The position numbers and the translations under genes are program-made. Below are positions 16,333 to 25,472 of a DNA stretch of 34,835 nt, piece by piece. The stretch comes from Aquipseudomonas alcaligenes MRY13-0052. Its GTDB lineage: Bacteria; Pseudomonadota; Gammaproteobacteria; Pseudomonadales; Pseudomonadaceae. The notes beneath the pieces are model-generated. The model was given only the letters and a program-made list of their open reading frames with translations, had not been told where the DNA came from and made no database searches. Positions within the stretch are counted from its first letter, which is position 1, and every line of letters begins with the position of its first letter. The stretch lies in contig BATO01000068.1 of the NCBI GenBank assembly GCA_000474255.1, positions 1 to 34,835 of the forward strand, in the 5' to 3' direction.

Positions 16333-19127
16333 GGCTGCTGCTCCTGATGAGGTCTGAAACACAAGAGGTTGACGGGGAAGTCGGCCAGCGCCTCGGCCAG
16401 GGCGATGCACCCTTCGACGGGGTGCAGCGGCGACCGGGAGAACACGCCGGTAAGCGGGCTGTCGCCGATGGCGGCAGGCAGCACCACGCGGGTGTCGGCC
16501 CAGCGCTCGGGCGGAATATGGGGGGTGACGGCCTCGCCCAGCAGCTCGCTGGCCAGGCGCGGGACCAGTACCACCAGGTAATCGCCGCCGTGGCTGCGGG
16601 CGAAGGCCAGCACCTGCCCGGCATGGGCGCCTTCCACCCGCAAGGGCTGGTAGTCGCCCCGGGCGAACAGCTCGGCGCGGGCGTAGCGCACCGACAGCAC
16701 GGTCGCGATCAGTGATTGCTTGATGCGGCCGTCACGCCAGGACGCGATCAGCCCGGGCTGGTCGGCCAGCTCGGTGAGGGCGTCGATGCGCCGGGCGAAA
16801 TCCACTTCGCGGCGGTTGTCCGGGTCCACCAGGCTGAAGTCCCAGAATTCGGTGCCCTGGTAGAGATCGGGGATGCCTGGCGTGGTCATGCGCAGCAGGC
16901 ACTGGGCCAGGCCGTTGAGGGCGCCGGCGGGGGCGATGGCGTTGGCCGCCGCGGCGATCTCGATGCGCAGCTCGCGGGCGGTGTCGCGGGCCAGCAGGTC
17001 ATGGAGGAAGGTGCGGCAGGCCACTTCATAGGCGGCGTTGGGCGCGCTCCAGCTGCTGTGCAGCTTGGCCTCGCGCAGGGCCTTTTCCTGCCAGCGCAGC
17101 AGGCGCTCCAGGTAGGCGTTGAGGGCGTGGCGGTCGTCGGCGTCCAGGTCCAGCGGCCAGCTGCCGAGCAGGCACTGGTAGAGCATCAGCTCGTCGGCTG
17201 CGCTGGGCGCGCCCTGGTTGTCCAGCACCTCGCGCAGCGGCGTGGCCAGGCGGCGCCAGTGCTCGCAGCGGGCGGCGAACCAGGCGGAGCGTTCGCTGAG
17301 CACCGCCAGGCGTGCGCGGTTGTCTTCGCCGCGCTTGTGGTCGTGGGTGGCAGTGGTCAGCAGGTTGCCGGGGAAATGCTGCGAGCGGGCCAGGCATTGG
17401 GCGTGGAAGTCACCGACCGGGCCGCTGAACTGCTGCGGGTCGAAACCCACGTCGTTGCGCGAGAGCAGCACCGCCGAGCGGTAGCAGGCGGTGTCCTCCA
17501 CGGCCTTGGCCGCCGCTGGCGAGGTGAGCTGCTGGAAGCGCGCCAGCACCTTGCGCCGCAGCGTGCGTTGCGGCCCCGGCGGCACCTCGCGCAGGGGCTG
17601 GCCGCCCAGCCAGCGGTCGAGGTGCTGCAGCAGGGGCTGGTCGGCTTCGCCCAGGGTGCTGCGGGCGCCGGCCAGGGCCTGCTCGAAGACCCGCCGGTCC
17701 TGTTCGGCGCGGCCGAGGGCGCCGGCATAGGTGCGGTACACCGGGAAATGCACGATGAGCTCCAGCAGCGCGCGGCGGATGGCGCCCAGGGTCAGGTCGC
17801 GGGTGGCGATGTCCTCGCGGGCCACCAGCAGCAGGTTCTGCGCGAGGTTTTCCAGGTCGCCCGCCAGGGAACTGGTGAGCACCAGTTGGCGGGCTTCGCG
17901 TACCTCGTCCTCGAAGCGCCCGGAGCGGCCGCTGAGGGTGCTCCACAGGGCCGTGAGCTGCAGCTCGCCGAGGGGCGAGTGCTGCAGCAGCGACACCTGG
18001 TTCATGAATTCGTAGCCGGTGGTGCCGTCCACGAGCCAGTCGCGGGACAGGCACTCCCCGGGGCCGAGGATCTTCTCCACGTAGATGGGGAAGTGCTGGC
18101 CGAGCAGGGCGCGCGGACGCTTGTCCAGCAGGCCCTCGACGCGCCGGCGCAGGCGGCGGCAGTAGCCGCGCGGGTCGGCCAGGCCGTCGATGTGGTCGAT
18201 GCGCAGGCCGTCCACCAGGCCGGCTTCGATCAGCTCGAAGACCTTGGCGTGGGTGGCCTCGAACACCTCGGGGCGCTCCACCCGCAGGCCGCCCAGCTCA
18301 TTGATGTCGAAGAAGCGCCGCCAGTTGATGTCGTCGGCGGCGGTGCGCCAGCTGGCCAGGCGGTAGTGCTGGCGTTCCAGCAACTGGTGCAGGCGTTCCA
18401 GGCCCTCGGGCGTGTCGGGGTGGTAGCGCTCCAGGGCACGCAGCAGGGGCTCGTCGCGGGGCGCGGCGGCGGCCAGCTGGCGGCGCAGTTCAGCGGCCTG
18501 TTGCCAGGCCTCGGGCTGCCCCTCCAGGGCCTCGAAGCGCGCGGCCAGCTCGCTGAGCACGGGGGCATCGCTGGCCCGCAGCAGCTCGCCGTAGCTGGGC
18601 GGAGTGAGGGGGAAGCGGTGGTCGAAGTGCTGGGCATAGAGGCTGCCGCTGTCGGCGTCGTAGCGCAGGGCGATCTCCCCGGCGGCCAGCACCTCGCCAT
18701 AGTCGCTGCGCAGGAAGGGCACCAGCAGCTGGCCGCGCAGCAGCGGATCGTGGGAGCGCCACTGGATGTCGAAGAACTGCGCGTAGGGGCTGCCACGGCC
18801 CCATTCGAGGACGTCGAGCCACCAGGGGTTGTCGTCGCCGCCCACGGCCATGTGGTTGGAGACGATGTCGAGGATCAGCCCCATGCGCTGTTCACGCAGG
18901 GCGGCGACCAGGCGCTTGAGCGCCGCCTCGCCGCCCAGCTCGGGGTTGACCTGGGTGGGGTCGACCACGTCGTAGCCGTGGGTGGAGCCGCTGCGCGCGG
19001 TGAGCAGCGGCGAGGCGTAGAGATGGCTGATGCCCAGGCGCGCGAAGTAGTGCACCAGGGGCACCGCGTCGTCGAGGGTGAAGCCCCGGTGGAACTGCAG
19101 GCGCTGGGTGGCGCGGATCTCACTCAT
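16329..19127 (-). CDS. treY: Malto-oligosyltrehalose synthase TreY
   Basis: A 932-residue GH13 enzyme that turns the reducing-end glucose of malto-oligosaccharides into an alpha,alpha-1,1 bond, giving malto-oligosyltrehalose. Landmarks are D87, N91, H92 in DIVSNHM, nucleophile D311 in LRIDHIDGL, acid E351 in YVEKILGPGE and the family-specific TATHDHKRGED. The length is longer than many TreY but not unusual in Pseudomonas. Its start overlaps the malQ stop by 8 nt (19120-19127). The product is cut by TreZ to release trehalose. Confidence 0.95.
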   Translation of the reverse strand: MSEIRATQRLQFHRGFTLDDAVPLVHYFARLGISHLYASPLLTARSGSTHGYDVVDPTQVNPELGGEAALKRLVAALREQRMGLILDIVSNHMAVGGDDNPWWLDVLEWGRGSPYAQFFDIQWRSHDPLLRGQLLVPFLRSDYGEVLAAGEIALRYDADSGSLYAQHFDHRFPLTPPSYGELLRASDAPVLSELAARFEALEGQPEAWQQAAELRRQLAAAAPRDEPLLRALERYHPDTPEGLERLHQLLERQHYRLASWRTAADDINWRRFFDINELGGLRVERPEVFEATHAKVFELIEAGLVDGLRIDHIDGLADPRGYCRRLRRRVEGLLDKRPRALLGQHFPIYVEKILGPGECLSRDWLVDGTTGYEFMNQVSLLQHSPLGELQLTALWSTLSGRSGRFEDEVREARQLVLTSSLAGDLENLAQNLLLVAREDIATRDLTLGAIRRALLELIVHFPVYRTYAGALGRAEQDRRVFEQALAGARSTLGEADQPLLQHLDRWLGGQPLREVPPGPQRTLRRKVLARFQQLTSPAAAKAVEDTACYRSAVLLSRNDVGFDPQQFSGPVGDFHAQCLARSQHFPGNLLTTATHDHKRGEDNRARLAVLSERSAWFAARCEHWRRLATPLREVLDNQGAPSAADELMLYQCLLGSWPLDLDADDRHALNAYLERLLRWQEKALREAKLHSSWSAPNAAYEVACRTFLHDLLARDTARELRIEIAAAANAIAPAGALNGLAQCLLRMTTPGIPDLYQGTEFWDFSLVDPDNRREVDFARRIDALTELADQPGLIASWRDGRIKQSLIATVLSVRYARAELFARGDYQPLRVEGAHAGQVLAFARSHGGDYLVVLVPRLASELLGEAVTPHIPPERWADTRVVLPAAIGDSPLTGVFSRSPLHPVEGCIALAEALADFPVNLLCFRPHQEQQP

Positions 19128-21204
19128 GGCCCTGGTCCTCCACCTGGCGGCGTGCTTCGTCGAGGCGGTGCAGGCGTCGCTCGGCGGCGGGGCCGTCGAG
19201 CATGGTCGCGGCGGGTTCCGCCCAGCGCCGCCGCCAATTGGGGTGGTGGTCACCGGGGCCGGGCAGGTTGGGCTGTTCGTCGCTGCCCATCACGTCTTCC
19301 AGGGGCAGCAGCACCAGGGGCGCGGGGGTGCGGCCGATGAAGCCGATGCAGGCATCCAGCTGCTCGTCGTTGTCGCGTTCGCCCTGCAGCGCCTGGGACT
19401 GGTCGCTGGCGTAGAGCGCGGTGGTCAGGGCGAGCTTTTCCCGGGCGCGGGTCTCGCGGTCGCCGTGGCTGTGCTCGGCGCTGCGCTGGCCGGTGATCTC
19501 GCGCCACTCGATATCGCGGCCCAGCAGCCAGCCGCGCATGCTCGGCAGGTCGTGGGTGGTGGTGGTGGCGAGGGCGTCGCGGGGCCAGCTGTGGGGCGGC
19601 AGGAAGCGGCCGTCGCTTTGCTCGAAGAGCAGCACGCGCATGCCGAGGATCATCCGCTGCGCCAGTTCCTCGCGCAGGCCGGCGGGCACGGTGCCGAGGT
19701 CTTCGCCGATGACCAGGGCGCGGTGGCGGAAGGATTCCAGCGAGAGCAGGCGCAGCAGGTCCTGCAGCGGGTAGTTGAGGTAGGCGCCGGCTTCCGGCGG
19801 CGCGCCCTGGGGCAGCACCCAGAGGCGCTTGAGGCCCATCACATGGTCGATGCGGATGCCACCGGCGTGGGCCAGGTTGGCCTGGAGCATCTCGATGAAG
19901 GCGCGGTAGCCGTGGCGTTGCAGCCCTTCGGGGGAGAAGGCCGAGACGCCCCAGCTCTGCCCGGAGCGGTTGAGGATGTCCGGCGGCGCACCCACGGTCA
20001 CGGCGGGCAGCAATTCGGCCTGGCGCGCCCAGGCCTGGCTGCCGGCGCCGTCGGCTCCCACGGCGAGGTCGGCGATCAGGCCGATCTTCATGCCGGCGCC
20101 ACGGGCGGCGCTCTGCACCCGATCCAGCCCCCGGGCCACCAGCCACTGGCAGAAGGCGTGGAAGGTGACTTCCTGTTCGTGCTCGGCGGCGAAGCGCTGC
20201 ACGGCCTCGTGGTGGGGGTCGCGGTATTGCTCGGGCCACACGCGCCAGTCGGTGGGCAGGCCGCTGCGGCTCATGAAGCCGTGCAGGGCCTCGAAGCGGC
20301 AGTGTTGCAGCAGGGCGTCGCCGCCGTGCTGGCGGAAACTGGCGAAGTCGGCGCTGAAGGCGTTCTCCGGGCCGGCGAAGCCCGCGAACAGCTGGCGCAG
20401 GATGGCCTGGCGGCTGGCGGCCACGGCGGGCCAGTCGATCAGCGGCTCGGCCTCCAGGCGCGCCAGTTCGGCGCCCAGGCCGCTGGCACTGATGGCTTCC
20501 TGCAGGGCGCGCTCGCCGAGGATGCAGCCGGGGGCGGCGTGCAGCACGTTGAACAGCAGGCGGCTGGAAGGCGAGTAGGGGCTGTAGTTGTAGCTGTTGG
20601 CGCTGAACATGGCGTGCACCGGGCTCAGGGCGATGGCATCGGCGCCCTTGGCCGCGGCGCTGCGGGCCAGTTCCTCCAGGGCCTGGGTGTCGCCGAGGCC
20701 GCCGTCGCCGGGGCGGCGCAGGGAGTACAGCTGGGCGGTGAGGCCCCAGATGTGGCGGCGCTGGTGGTCGCTGAGCTGGGCCACGCTCTGGCAGGCCGGT
20801 GGCGCCACGGCCAGGGTCAGGGCCTGGTCGCCGATCAGCAGGCGCTGGTAGCCGCAGGCGGCGATGGCGGGCAGGCGGCCTTCGTGGTCGAGGCGGGCGT
20901 CGATCCGGGCGCCATCCTCCAGTTGCAGCTGGAAGGGGGTGCCGGCGGCGAAGTGGCGGGCCAGGGACAGCGGCTGGCCCTGGTCCAGGGTCAGCAGCGG
21001 GGCGAGGGCGGCCTGGCTGCGCTGCTGTTCGAGGTGGGCCAGGGCGGCGTGCAGCTGCTGCTCGCTCTGCGCCGGGTAGCCGAGGGCTTCGAGCAGCGCG
21101 CGCTGGGCCTCGGGCGCCACCTGCTGGGGGCGGCCGTCGGCGTCGGTCCAGTGGATGCTGAGGCCGGCGGCACCGGCCAGTTCGGCCAACAGGGCGTCGC
21201 TCAT
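19120..21204 (-). CDS. malQ: 4-alpha-glucanotransferase MalQ (GH77)
   Basis: A 694-residue amylomaltase. The GH77 core follows an N-terminal extension of about 140 residues. Catalytic residues are D453 in GIRIDHVMGL, E501 in VIGEDLGTVP and H551-D552 in THDLPSMRGW. It moves glucan segments between malto-oligosaccharides, lengthening chains for TreY or recycling short ones. ATG 21204 overlaps the treZ stop in ATGA. As in P. aeruginosa (from memory), malQ is inside the trehalose operon, not next to a maltose regulon, so here it serves internal alpha-glucan. Confidence 0.94.
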   Translation of the reverse strand: MSDALLAELAGAAGLSIHWTDADGRPQQVAPEAQRALLEALGYPAQSEQQLHAALAHLEQQRSQAALAPLLTLDQGQPLSLARHFAAGTPFQLQLEDGARIDARLDHEGRLPAIAACGYQRLLIGDQALTLAVAPPACQSVAQLSDHQRRHIWGLTAQLYSLRRPGDGGLGDTQALEELARSAAAKGADAIALSPVHAMFSANSYNYSPYSPSSRLLFNVLHAAPGCILGERALQEAISASGLGAELARLEAEPLIDWPAVAASRQAILRQLFAGFAGPENAFSADFASFRQHGGDALLQHCRFEALHGFMSRSGLPTDWRVWPEQYRDPHHEAVQRFAAEHEQEVTFHAFCQWLVARGLDRVQSAARGAGMKIGLIADLAVGADGAGSQAWARQAELLPAVTVGAPPDILNRSGQSWGVSAFSPEGLQRHGYRAFIEMLQANLAHAGGIRIDHVMGLKRLWVLPQGAPPEAGAYLNYPLQDLLRLLSLESFRHRALVIGEDLGTVPAGLREELAQRMILGMRVLLFEQSDGRFLPPHSWPRDALATTTTHDLPSMRGWLLGRDIEWREITGQRSAEHSHGDRETRAREKLALTTALYASDQSQALQGERDNDEQLDACIGFIGRTPAPLVLLPLEDVMGSDEQPNLPGPGDHHPNWRRRWAEPAATMLDGPAAERRLHRLDEARRQVEDQGHE

Positions 21205-22967
21205 GCGCTGTCCTCCAGGGTTACGGCGACGCTGCGCGCGGCCAGCAGGCCCTGGCGGTAGTCGTCCAGGGCCGTGCGGTGGGAAAAGATCACCCGCGCG
21301 CCTTCGCGGGGCAGCGGGGCGCGTACCGGCTCGGCGGCGAGGTTGAGGTCGATGCGCAGCAGGCTGCCGTCGCCCAGGCGCCAACTGGCCGAGACGGCCT
21401 TTTCCTCCAGCACCCGGGTGCCGATGGCCTGGCTGCCGGGCAGGCGCGGCACCAGATGCGCGTGGCGCAGTTCCAGCAGGCGCCGGTAGTACACGCGCCA
21501 GGCCTGCTGGGCGGGCTCGGTGCAGGTGGCGCAGTCGGGAATGGAGCCGGTGAAGGTGCCCAGGGCGTTGGGGTCGGGAATGCTCTGGCGGATCTGCTCG
21601 TCGGCGAACACCGCGAACTCGCGGAACTCGTTGCGCCGGCCGTCGCGCACCGCGCGGCCCAGTTCCTCGTTGTGCGAGGTGAAGAACAGGAAGGGCTGGC
21701 GTGAGCCCCATTCCTCGCCCATGAACAGCAGCGGGATCATCGGGCTGAGCAGCAGCAGGGCGGTGGCGGCCTTGAGTTCGTCGGGCTCGGCCAGGCTGGC
21801 CAGGCGTTCGCCGAAGGCGCGGTTGCCCACCTGGTCATGGTTCTGCAGGAACAGCACGAAGGCGGTGGGCGGCAGGTGCACGCTGGGTTCGCCGCGCAGG
21901 TGGCCGCGGCGGGTGGCTTCGCCCTGATAGACGAAACCCTCGCCCAGGCAGCGCGCCAGCTTGCTGGTGGGGTCGCTGGCGAAGTCGGCGTAATAGCCCT
22001 CGTGCTCACCGGTGAGCAGCGCGTGCAGCACGTTATGGCCGTCGTCGTTCCACTGCGCGTCGTAGCCTTGTTCCAGCAGGCCGGCGTCGTTGTCTTCGTT
22101 CTCCAGCACCAGGTGCAGGTGGCGGCCGTTGCCGGCGGCCGCGCGCAGGCGGCTGGCCAGTTCGGTGAGGAAATCCTTCTCGGCGATGGCGTGCACGGCG
22201 TCGAAGCGCAGGCCGTCGACACGGTAGTCGAGCACCCACATCAGGGCGTTCTCGCAGAAGAAGTCGCGCACCTGCACCTGGCGGAAGTCGATGGCCGGGC
22301 CCCAGGGCGTCTGCCGTTCGGCATTGAAGAAGGCGCTGGCGTACTGGCCGAGGTAGTTGCCGTCGGGGCCGAAGTGGTTGTAGACGACGTCGACGAACAC
22401 CATCAGGCCCAGGCCATGGGCGCTGTCGATCAGCCGCTTCAGGGCTTCCGGCGTGCCATAGGTGCTGTCCGGAGCGAAGGGCAGCACGCCGTCGTAGCCC
22501 CAGTTGCGCGCGCCGGGGAATTCCCCCAGGGGCATGAGTTCGATGGCGGTGACGCCCAGTTCCTTGAGCCCGGGCAGCAGGGCCTCGACCCGGTCGAAGC
22601 CGCCCAGCAGGCCGACGTGCAGCTCGTAGATCACCGCCTCGTGCCAGGGCCGCCCGCGCCAGTCCGGGTGGCGCCAGCGGTAGGCCTCGGGGTCGACCAC
22701 CCGGCTGAAGCCGTGGGGGCCGTCCTCCTGGGCCCGCGAGGCCGGGTCGGGCACGCGCAGGCGTTCGTCGATCAGGTAGCGGTACAGGGTGCCGGCGCCC
22801 ACGGGCAGGTGGCAGCAGTGCCAGCCTTCGCCGTGGGCACGCAGCGGGTGGCGGCTGCCGTCGGCCAGCTCCACTTCGACGAAGCGGGCGTCGGGTGCCC
22901 AGAGGGCGAAGCGCGTGGTGCCGTCCTCCTCGAGCAGCGCCCCATGGCTGCGCGTGAGGGGAAACAT
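21201..22967 (-). CDS. treZ: Malto-oligosyltrehalose trehalohydrolase TreZ
   Basis: A 588-residue GH13 enzyme releasing trehalose from the end of malto-oligosyltrehalose made by TreY. An N-terminal beta domain (about 10-95) precedes the barrel, which has DVVYNHFG (193-200), nucleophile D256 in DGLRFDAVH, acid E289 in VLENEDND and H377-D378 in LQNHDQVGN. Its ATG shares a base with the glgA stop (TGATG at 22965-22969). Length and motifs are normal for the family. Confidence 0.95.
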   Translation of the reverse strand: MFPLTRSHGALLEEDGTTRFALWAPDARFVEVELADGSRHPLRAHGEGWHCCHLPVGAGTLYRYLIDERLRVPDPASRAQEDGPHGFSRVVDPEAYRWRHPDWRGRPWHEAVIYELHVGLLGGFDRVEALLPGLKELGVTAIELMPLGEFPGARNWGYDGVLPFAPDSTYGTPEALKRLIDSAHGLGLMVFVDVVYNHFGPDGNYLGQYASAFFNAERQTPWGPAIDFRQVQVRDFFCENALMWVLDYRVDGLRFDAVHAIAEKDFLTELASRLRAAAGNGRHLHLVLENEDNDAGLLEQGYDAQWNDDGHNVLHALLTGEHEGYYADFASDPTSKLARCLGEGFVYQGEATRRGHLRGEPSVHLPPTAFVLFLQNHDQVGNRAFGERLASLAEPDELKAATALLLLSPMIPLLFMGEEWGSRQPFLFFTSHNEELGRAVRDGRRNEFREFAVFADEQIRQSIPDPNALGTFTGSIPDCATCTEPAQQAWRVYYRRLLELRHAHLVPRLPGSQAIGTRVLEEKAVSASWRLGDGSLLRIDLNLAAEPVRAPLPREGARVIFSHRTALDDYRQGLLAARSVAVTLEDSA

Positions 22968-24508
22968 CAAGCCGGGCCCTCCGCCTGCAGCGCCACCGAA
23001 GTGGCCTTGAGCAGCCGCTTGTAGAGCCGGTCGTAGGGCTTCACCGATTGCCGCCAGTAGAGCGGCGAGGCCATGGCCTGGCAGCGCATGGCATTGAGCA
23101 GATCGGGGTGGCGGTAGACGTTGAGGGCGCGCTGCACGGCATCCAGGTAGCTGGCGGCATCGGCCTCGCGGAACAGGAAGCCGGTGACGCCATCCTCGAT
23201 GGTGTCGGCCAGGCCGCCGGTGCGCCGGGCGATGGGCAGCGAACCGAAGCGCTGGGCGTACATCTGGCTCAGGCCGCAGGGCTCGAAGCGCGAGGGCATG
23301 AGCAGGAAGTCGCTGCCGGCGAACATGCGCCGGGCGTCGGTCTCGTTGAAGCCCACGTGCACGCCGATGCGCCGTGGGTGGCGCTGGGCGAGGTCCTGCA
23401 TGGCCGCTTCCAGGGCCGGTTCGCCCCGGCCGATGATGGCCATGCGACCGCCGCCTGCGACGATGGCGTCGGCGATCTCCAGGGTCAGGTCGATGCCTTT
23501 CTGCTGCACCAGGCGCGAGACCACGGCGAACAGCGGGCCGTCCATGGGCTCCAGGTCGAAGAGCTTCTCGACGTATTCGCGGTTCTCGCGTTTGCCCTGC
23601 CACAGCTGGGCGCTGAAGCTGGCCACCAGGTGCTCGTCGGTGCGCGGGTCCCAGCTTTCGTCGATGCCGTTGGTGATGCCGCTGAGCTGGCCCTGGTCGA
23701 CGCGGTGCTTGAGCATGCCTTCCAGGCCGCAGCCGAAGTCCTCGGTGGTGATCTCGTGGGCGTAGTTCTCGCTCACGGTGGTCACGTGGTTGGCGTGGGC
23801 GATACCGGCCTTGAGGAACGACAGCTTGCCGTAGAACTCCATGCTCTCGTGGCTGCAGGCTTCCGGCGGCAGGCCCAGTTCGGGGCTGCATTGCGGGTCG
23901 ATCAGGCCCTGGTAGGCGAGGTTGTGGATGGTGAACACGCTGGGCGTGGTCTGCCCGCGCCAGGCCATGTAGGCCGGGGCGAGGCCGGCGGGCCAGTCGT
24001 TGGCGTGGATCAGCTCCGGGCACCAGCTGAGGCAGGCGGTGCCGGCGGCCAGCTCGGCGGCGGCCAGGCCCAGGCGGGCGAAGCGGATGTGGTTGTCCGG
24101 CCAATCGCGGCCGTTGGCGTCGCCGTAGGGCGTGCCTTCGCGCTCGTAGAGCTCGGGGCAGATGATCACGTAGACGATCAGGCCGTCGGGCAGGTCCATG
24201 CGGCCGATGCGGCAGGCGGGCAGGGCGGCGTGCCCCGGCACCCGGCCGATCACACGGATCGGGTGGCCGCTCTCCAGCACCTGTCGGTAACCGGGGATGA
24301 GGACGCGAACGTCATGTTGGGAAGCCAGGGCACGGGGCAAGGCAGCAGAAACGTCCCCCAGGCCGCCGACCTTGACCAGGTCGGCGAACTCCGAGGTGAC
24401 GAAGAGAATTCTTTTCTTGTTGGTGTGCAGGCTTTCAACATGCAGCTGGGGGCGATTGGTCATGGAACTCAAACCCCCGAGCTGAGCGCTCGCTACAGCA
24501 TTTCCCAT
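22967..24508 (-). CDS. glgA: Glycogen synthase GlgA (GT5)
   Basis: A 513-residue GT-B enzyme. The ADP-glucose-binding KVGGLGDV is at 46-53 and the C-terminal domain has SRFEPCGLSQMYAQRFG with E409, then RRTGGLADT. The start chosen is ATG 24508 because GGAGG lies 5 nt upstream; a second ATG at 24463, 15 codons in, has only a weak site. It builds alpha-1,4-glucan from ADP-glucose; work in other pseudomonads links GlgA and MalQ to handling of malto-oligosaccharides with the GlgE route. It is the first gene of the operon, preceded by a 444-bp region shared with the divergent pncC gene. No glgC is seen nearby. Confidence 0.94.
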   Translation of the reverse strand: MGNAVASAQLGGLSSMTNRPQLHVESLHTNKKRILFVTSEFADLVKVGGLGDVSAALPRALASQHDVRVLIPGYRQVLESGHPIRVIGRVPGHAALPACRIGRMDLPDGLIVYVIICPELYEREGTPYGDANGRDWPDNHIRFARLGLAAAELAAGTACLSWCPELIHANDWPAGLAPAYMAWRGQTTPSVFTIHNLAYQGLIDPQCSPELGLPPEACSHESMEFYGKLSFLKAGIAHANHVTTVSENYAHEITTEDFGCGLEGMLKHRVDQGQLSGITNGIDESWDPRTDEHLVASFSAQLWQGKRENREYVEKLFDLEPMDGPLFAVVSRLVQQKGIDLTLEIADAIVAGGGRMAIIGRGEPALEAAMQDLAQRHPRRIGVHVGFNETDARRMFAGSDFLLMPSRFEPCGLSQMYAQRFGSLPIARRTGGLADTIEDGVTGFLFREADAASYLDAVQRALNVYRHPDLLNAMRCQAMASPLYWRQSVKPYDRLYKRLLKATSVALQAEGPA

Positions 24509-24658
24509 ATCATCCTCCGCTATCCGAGATTCCCTGATACGGGGATGCCGTCCTCGCCACCCATGCGCGGGCCATCGTTCCTGCATCGCACAAACGCCGA
24601 TGCCAGTTGGAAAGATGAGTTTGAAAACCGGGCACAGACGTCACATCCCCACATAAAC

Positions 24659-24687
24659 CCTGACTGGACGCAGCGCGGAGAAGTTTC
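24659..24687 (-). promoter_or_regulatory. Candidate AlgU-like promoter for the glgA operon
   Basis: Read on the minus strand, GAAACTT (24687-24681) is followed after 16 nt by GTCAGG (24664-24659). This resembles the AlgU/RpoE-type pattern GAACTT-N16/17-TCTGA, with ACTT kept in -35 and TC in -10. An A-run (24697-24691) just upstream could act as an UP element. The transcript would have about 140 nt of leader. The match is partial. Confidence 0.3.
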
Positions 24688-24744
24688 GACTTTTTTTCCT
24701 TCCGGCCGGCTGTCGGGGAACTTTGGCGATGGCGGTTGTCGTCG

Positions 24745-24787
24745 AGAGCGGTGGGCTGAAGCAGAGCGCCGCACGGCACACCCTACG
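24745..24787. repeat. 43-bp dispersed repeat, copy 1
   Basis: It begins AGAGCGGTGGGCTGAAGC and ends CCCTACG. It matches 33109-33151 at 39 of 43 positions. The CCCTACG end is typical of Pseudomonas intergenic palindromes, but here the left partner arm is missing. Confidence 0.8.
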
Positions 24788-24888
24788 GCACGCGCTCATC
24801 CTGTTGAGTCCTCACACAGGCAGAGCCGGTGACTCATGACCACGTCCTAAGGACATGCGCGCCCGTCGCCTGGGACGGTGGATTGGGG

Positions 24889-24915
24889 GAACTCGGGGGC
24901 GCGGGGGTATTCCTA
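24889..24915 (+). promoter_or_regulatory. Candidate AlgU-like promoter for pncC
   Basis: GAACTC (24889-24894), 16 nt, then TCCTA (24911-24915), compared with GAACTT-N16/17-TCTGA: five of six -35 bases and three of five -10 bases match. A start about 24922 would give a leader of about 30 nt containing GGAGG at 24943-24947. CTAGCCT around 24913 could also be read as a weak RpoS -10. Confidence 0.4.
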
Positions 24916-24952
24916 GCCTCTACAACAGGTACAGCGATACCCGGAGGCCGTC

Positions 24953-25471
24953 ATGCAGAGCGTCGAGCAGGTTGTGAGTTTCCTCGAGAAGTACCAGCTG
25001 TCCCTGGTGACCGCCGAATCCTGCACCGGTGGGCTGATGGCCTCCCTGCTGGCCGGCGTGCCCGGCTGTGGCGCGGTGCTGGACCGCGGCTACGTGGCCT
25101 ATTCGCCGACCGCCAAGCAGCAGTGCCTGGGGGTGGACCCGGTAACCATCGCCCGTTACGGGCTGACCAGCGAAGAGGTGGCGCGGGAGATGGCCCTGGG
25201 CGCCCTGGCCAACAGCGAGGCCAGCGTGGCCCTGGCCAACACCGGCATGGCCGAGGCTGAAGGCCCCCTGGACGGCCTGGTGTGTGTCGCCTGCGCCATG
25301 CTGATGGACGGCGAGCCCTGGGTGGTCAGCGAGCAGCTGCGCTTCGACGGCGACCGCAACCAGGTGCGCGAGGCCGCCGCCCAGCATGTGCTGCTGCAAT
25401 TGCCCTATTACTACGAGCGCCTGCACCAGGCCATCGCCGCGCGGTTGCCGAGCGCGGCGGCCAACGGCTGA
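24953..25471 (+). CDS. pncC: CinA C-terminal domain / PncC-like amidase
   Basis: A 172-residue stand-alone CinA-C protein. The catalytic serine region TAESCTGG has S23, and GYVAYSPTAKQQCLGV keeps a tyrosine (Y47 or Y50) and K55 expected for nicotinamide-nucleotide amidase, which returns NMN to the NAD cycle. The segment that is normally TGIAGPGG-like is instead NTGMAEAEGPLDG, so the loop near the substrate is altered and specificity may differ from the housekeeping PncC. GGAGG lies 5 nt before the ATG. It is divergent from glgA and converges on the MscS gene with a 1-nt gap. The symbol denotes family, not proven activity. Confidence 0.75.
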   Translation: MQSVEQVVSFLEKYQLSLVTAESCTGGLMASLLAGVPGCGAVLDRGYVAYSPTAKQQCLGVDPVTIARYGLTSEEVAREMALGALANSEASVALANTGMAEAEGPLDGLVCVACAMLMDGEPWVVSEQLRFDGDRNQVREAAAQHVLLQLPYYYERLHQAIAARLPSAAANG

Positions 25472-25472
25472 G

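Larger units (their letters stand above)
24509..24952. other. Divergent control region between glgA and pncC
   Basis: 444 bp without a convincing gene. It contains two GAAC-type promoter candidates, one for each direction (24659-24687 minus, 24889-24915 plus), a seven-base T/A run (24691-24697) next to the minus-strand -35 candidate, and one copy of a 43-bp dispersed repeat (24745-24787). Short open frames on the minus strand here have no ribosome site. Confidence 0.6.

Noticed and set aside
101-21261. Very long open frames opposite real genes, for example 101-1882 (minus), 13743-15959 (plus), 16716-19340 (plus) and 19078-21261 (plus)
   Set aside because: Their products are low-complexity Ala/Val/Gly/His/Gln text without domains, and they lie antisense to genes with clear catalytic motifs. 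They are a side effect of high GC at third codon positions.
24691-24697. T-run as a possible terminator on the plus strand
   Set aside because: No stem directly precedes it and no plus-strand gene ends nearby. It is better explained as an A-run upstream of a minus-strand promoter candidate.
24510-24779. Small minus-strand open frames upstream of glgA as leader peptides
   Set aside because: They overlap one another, lack ribosome sites and show no protein-like composition.
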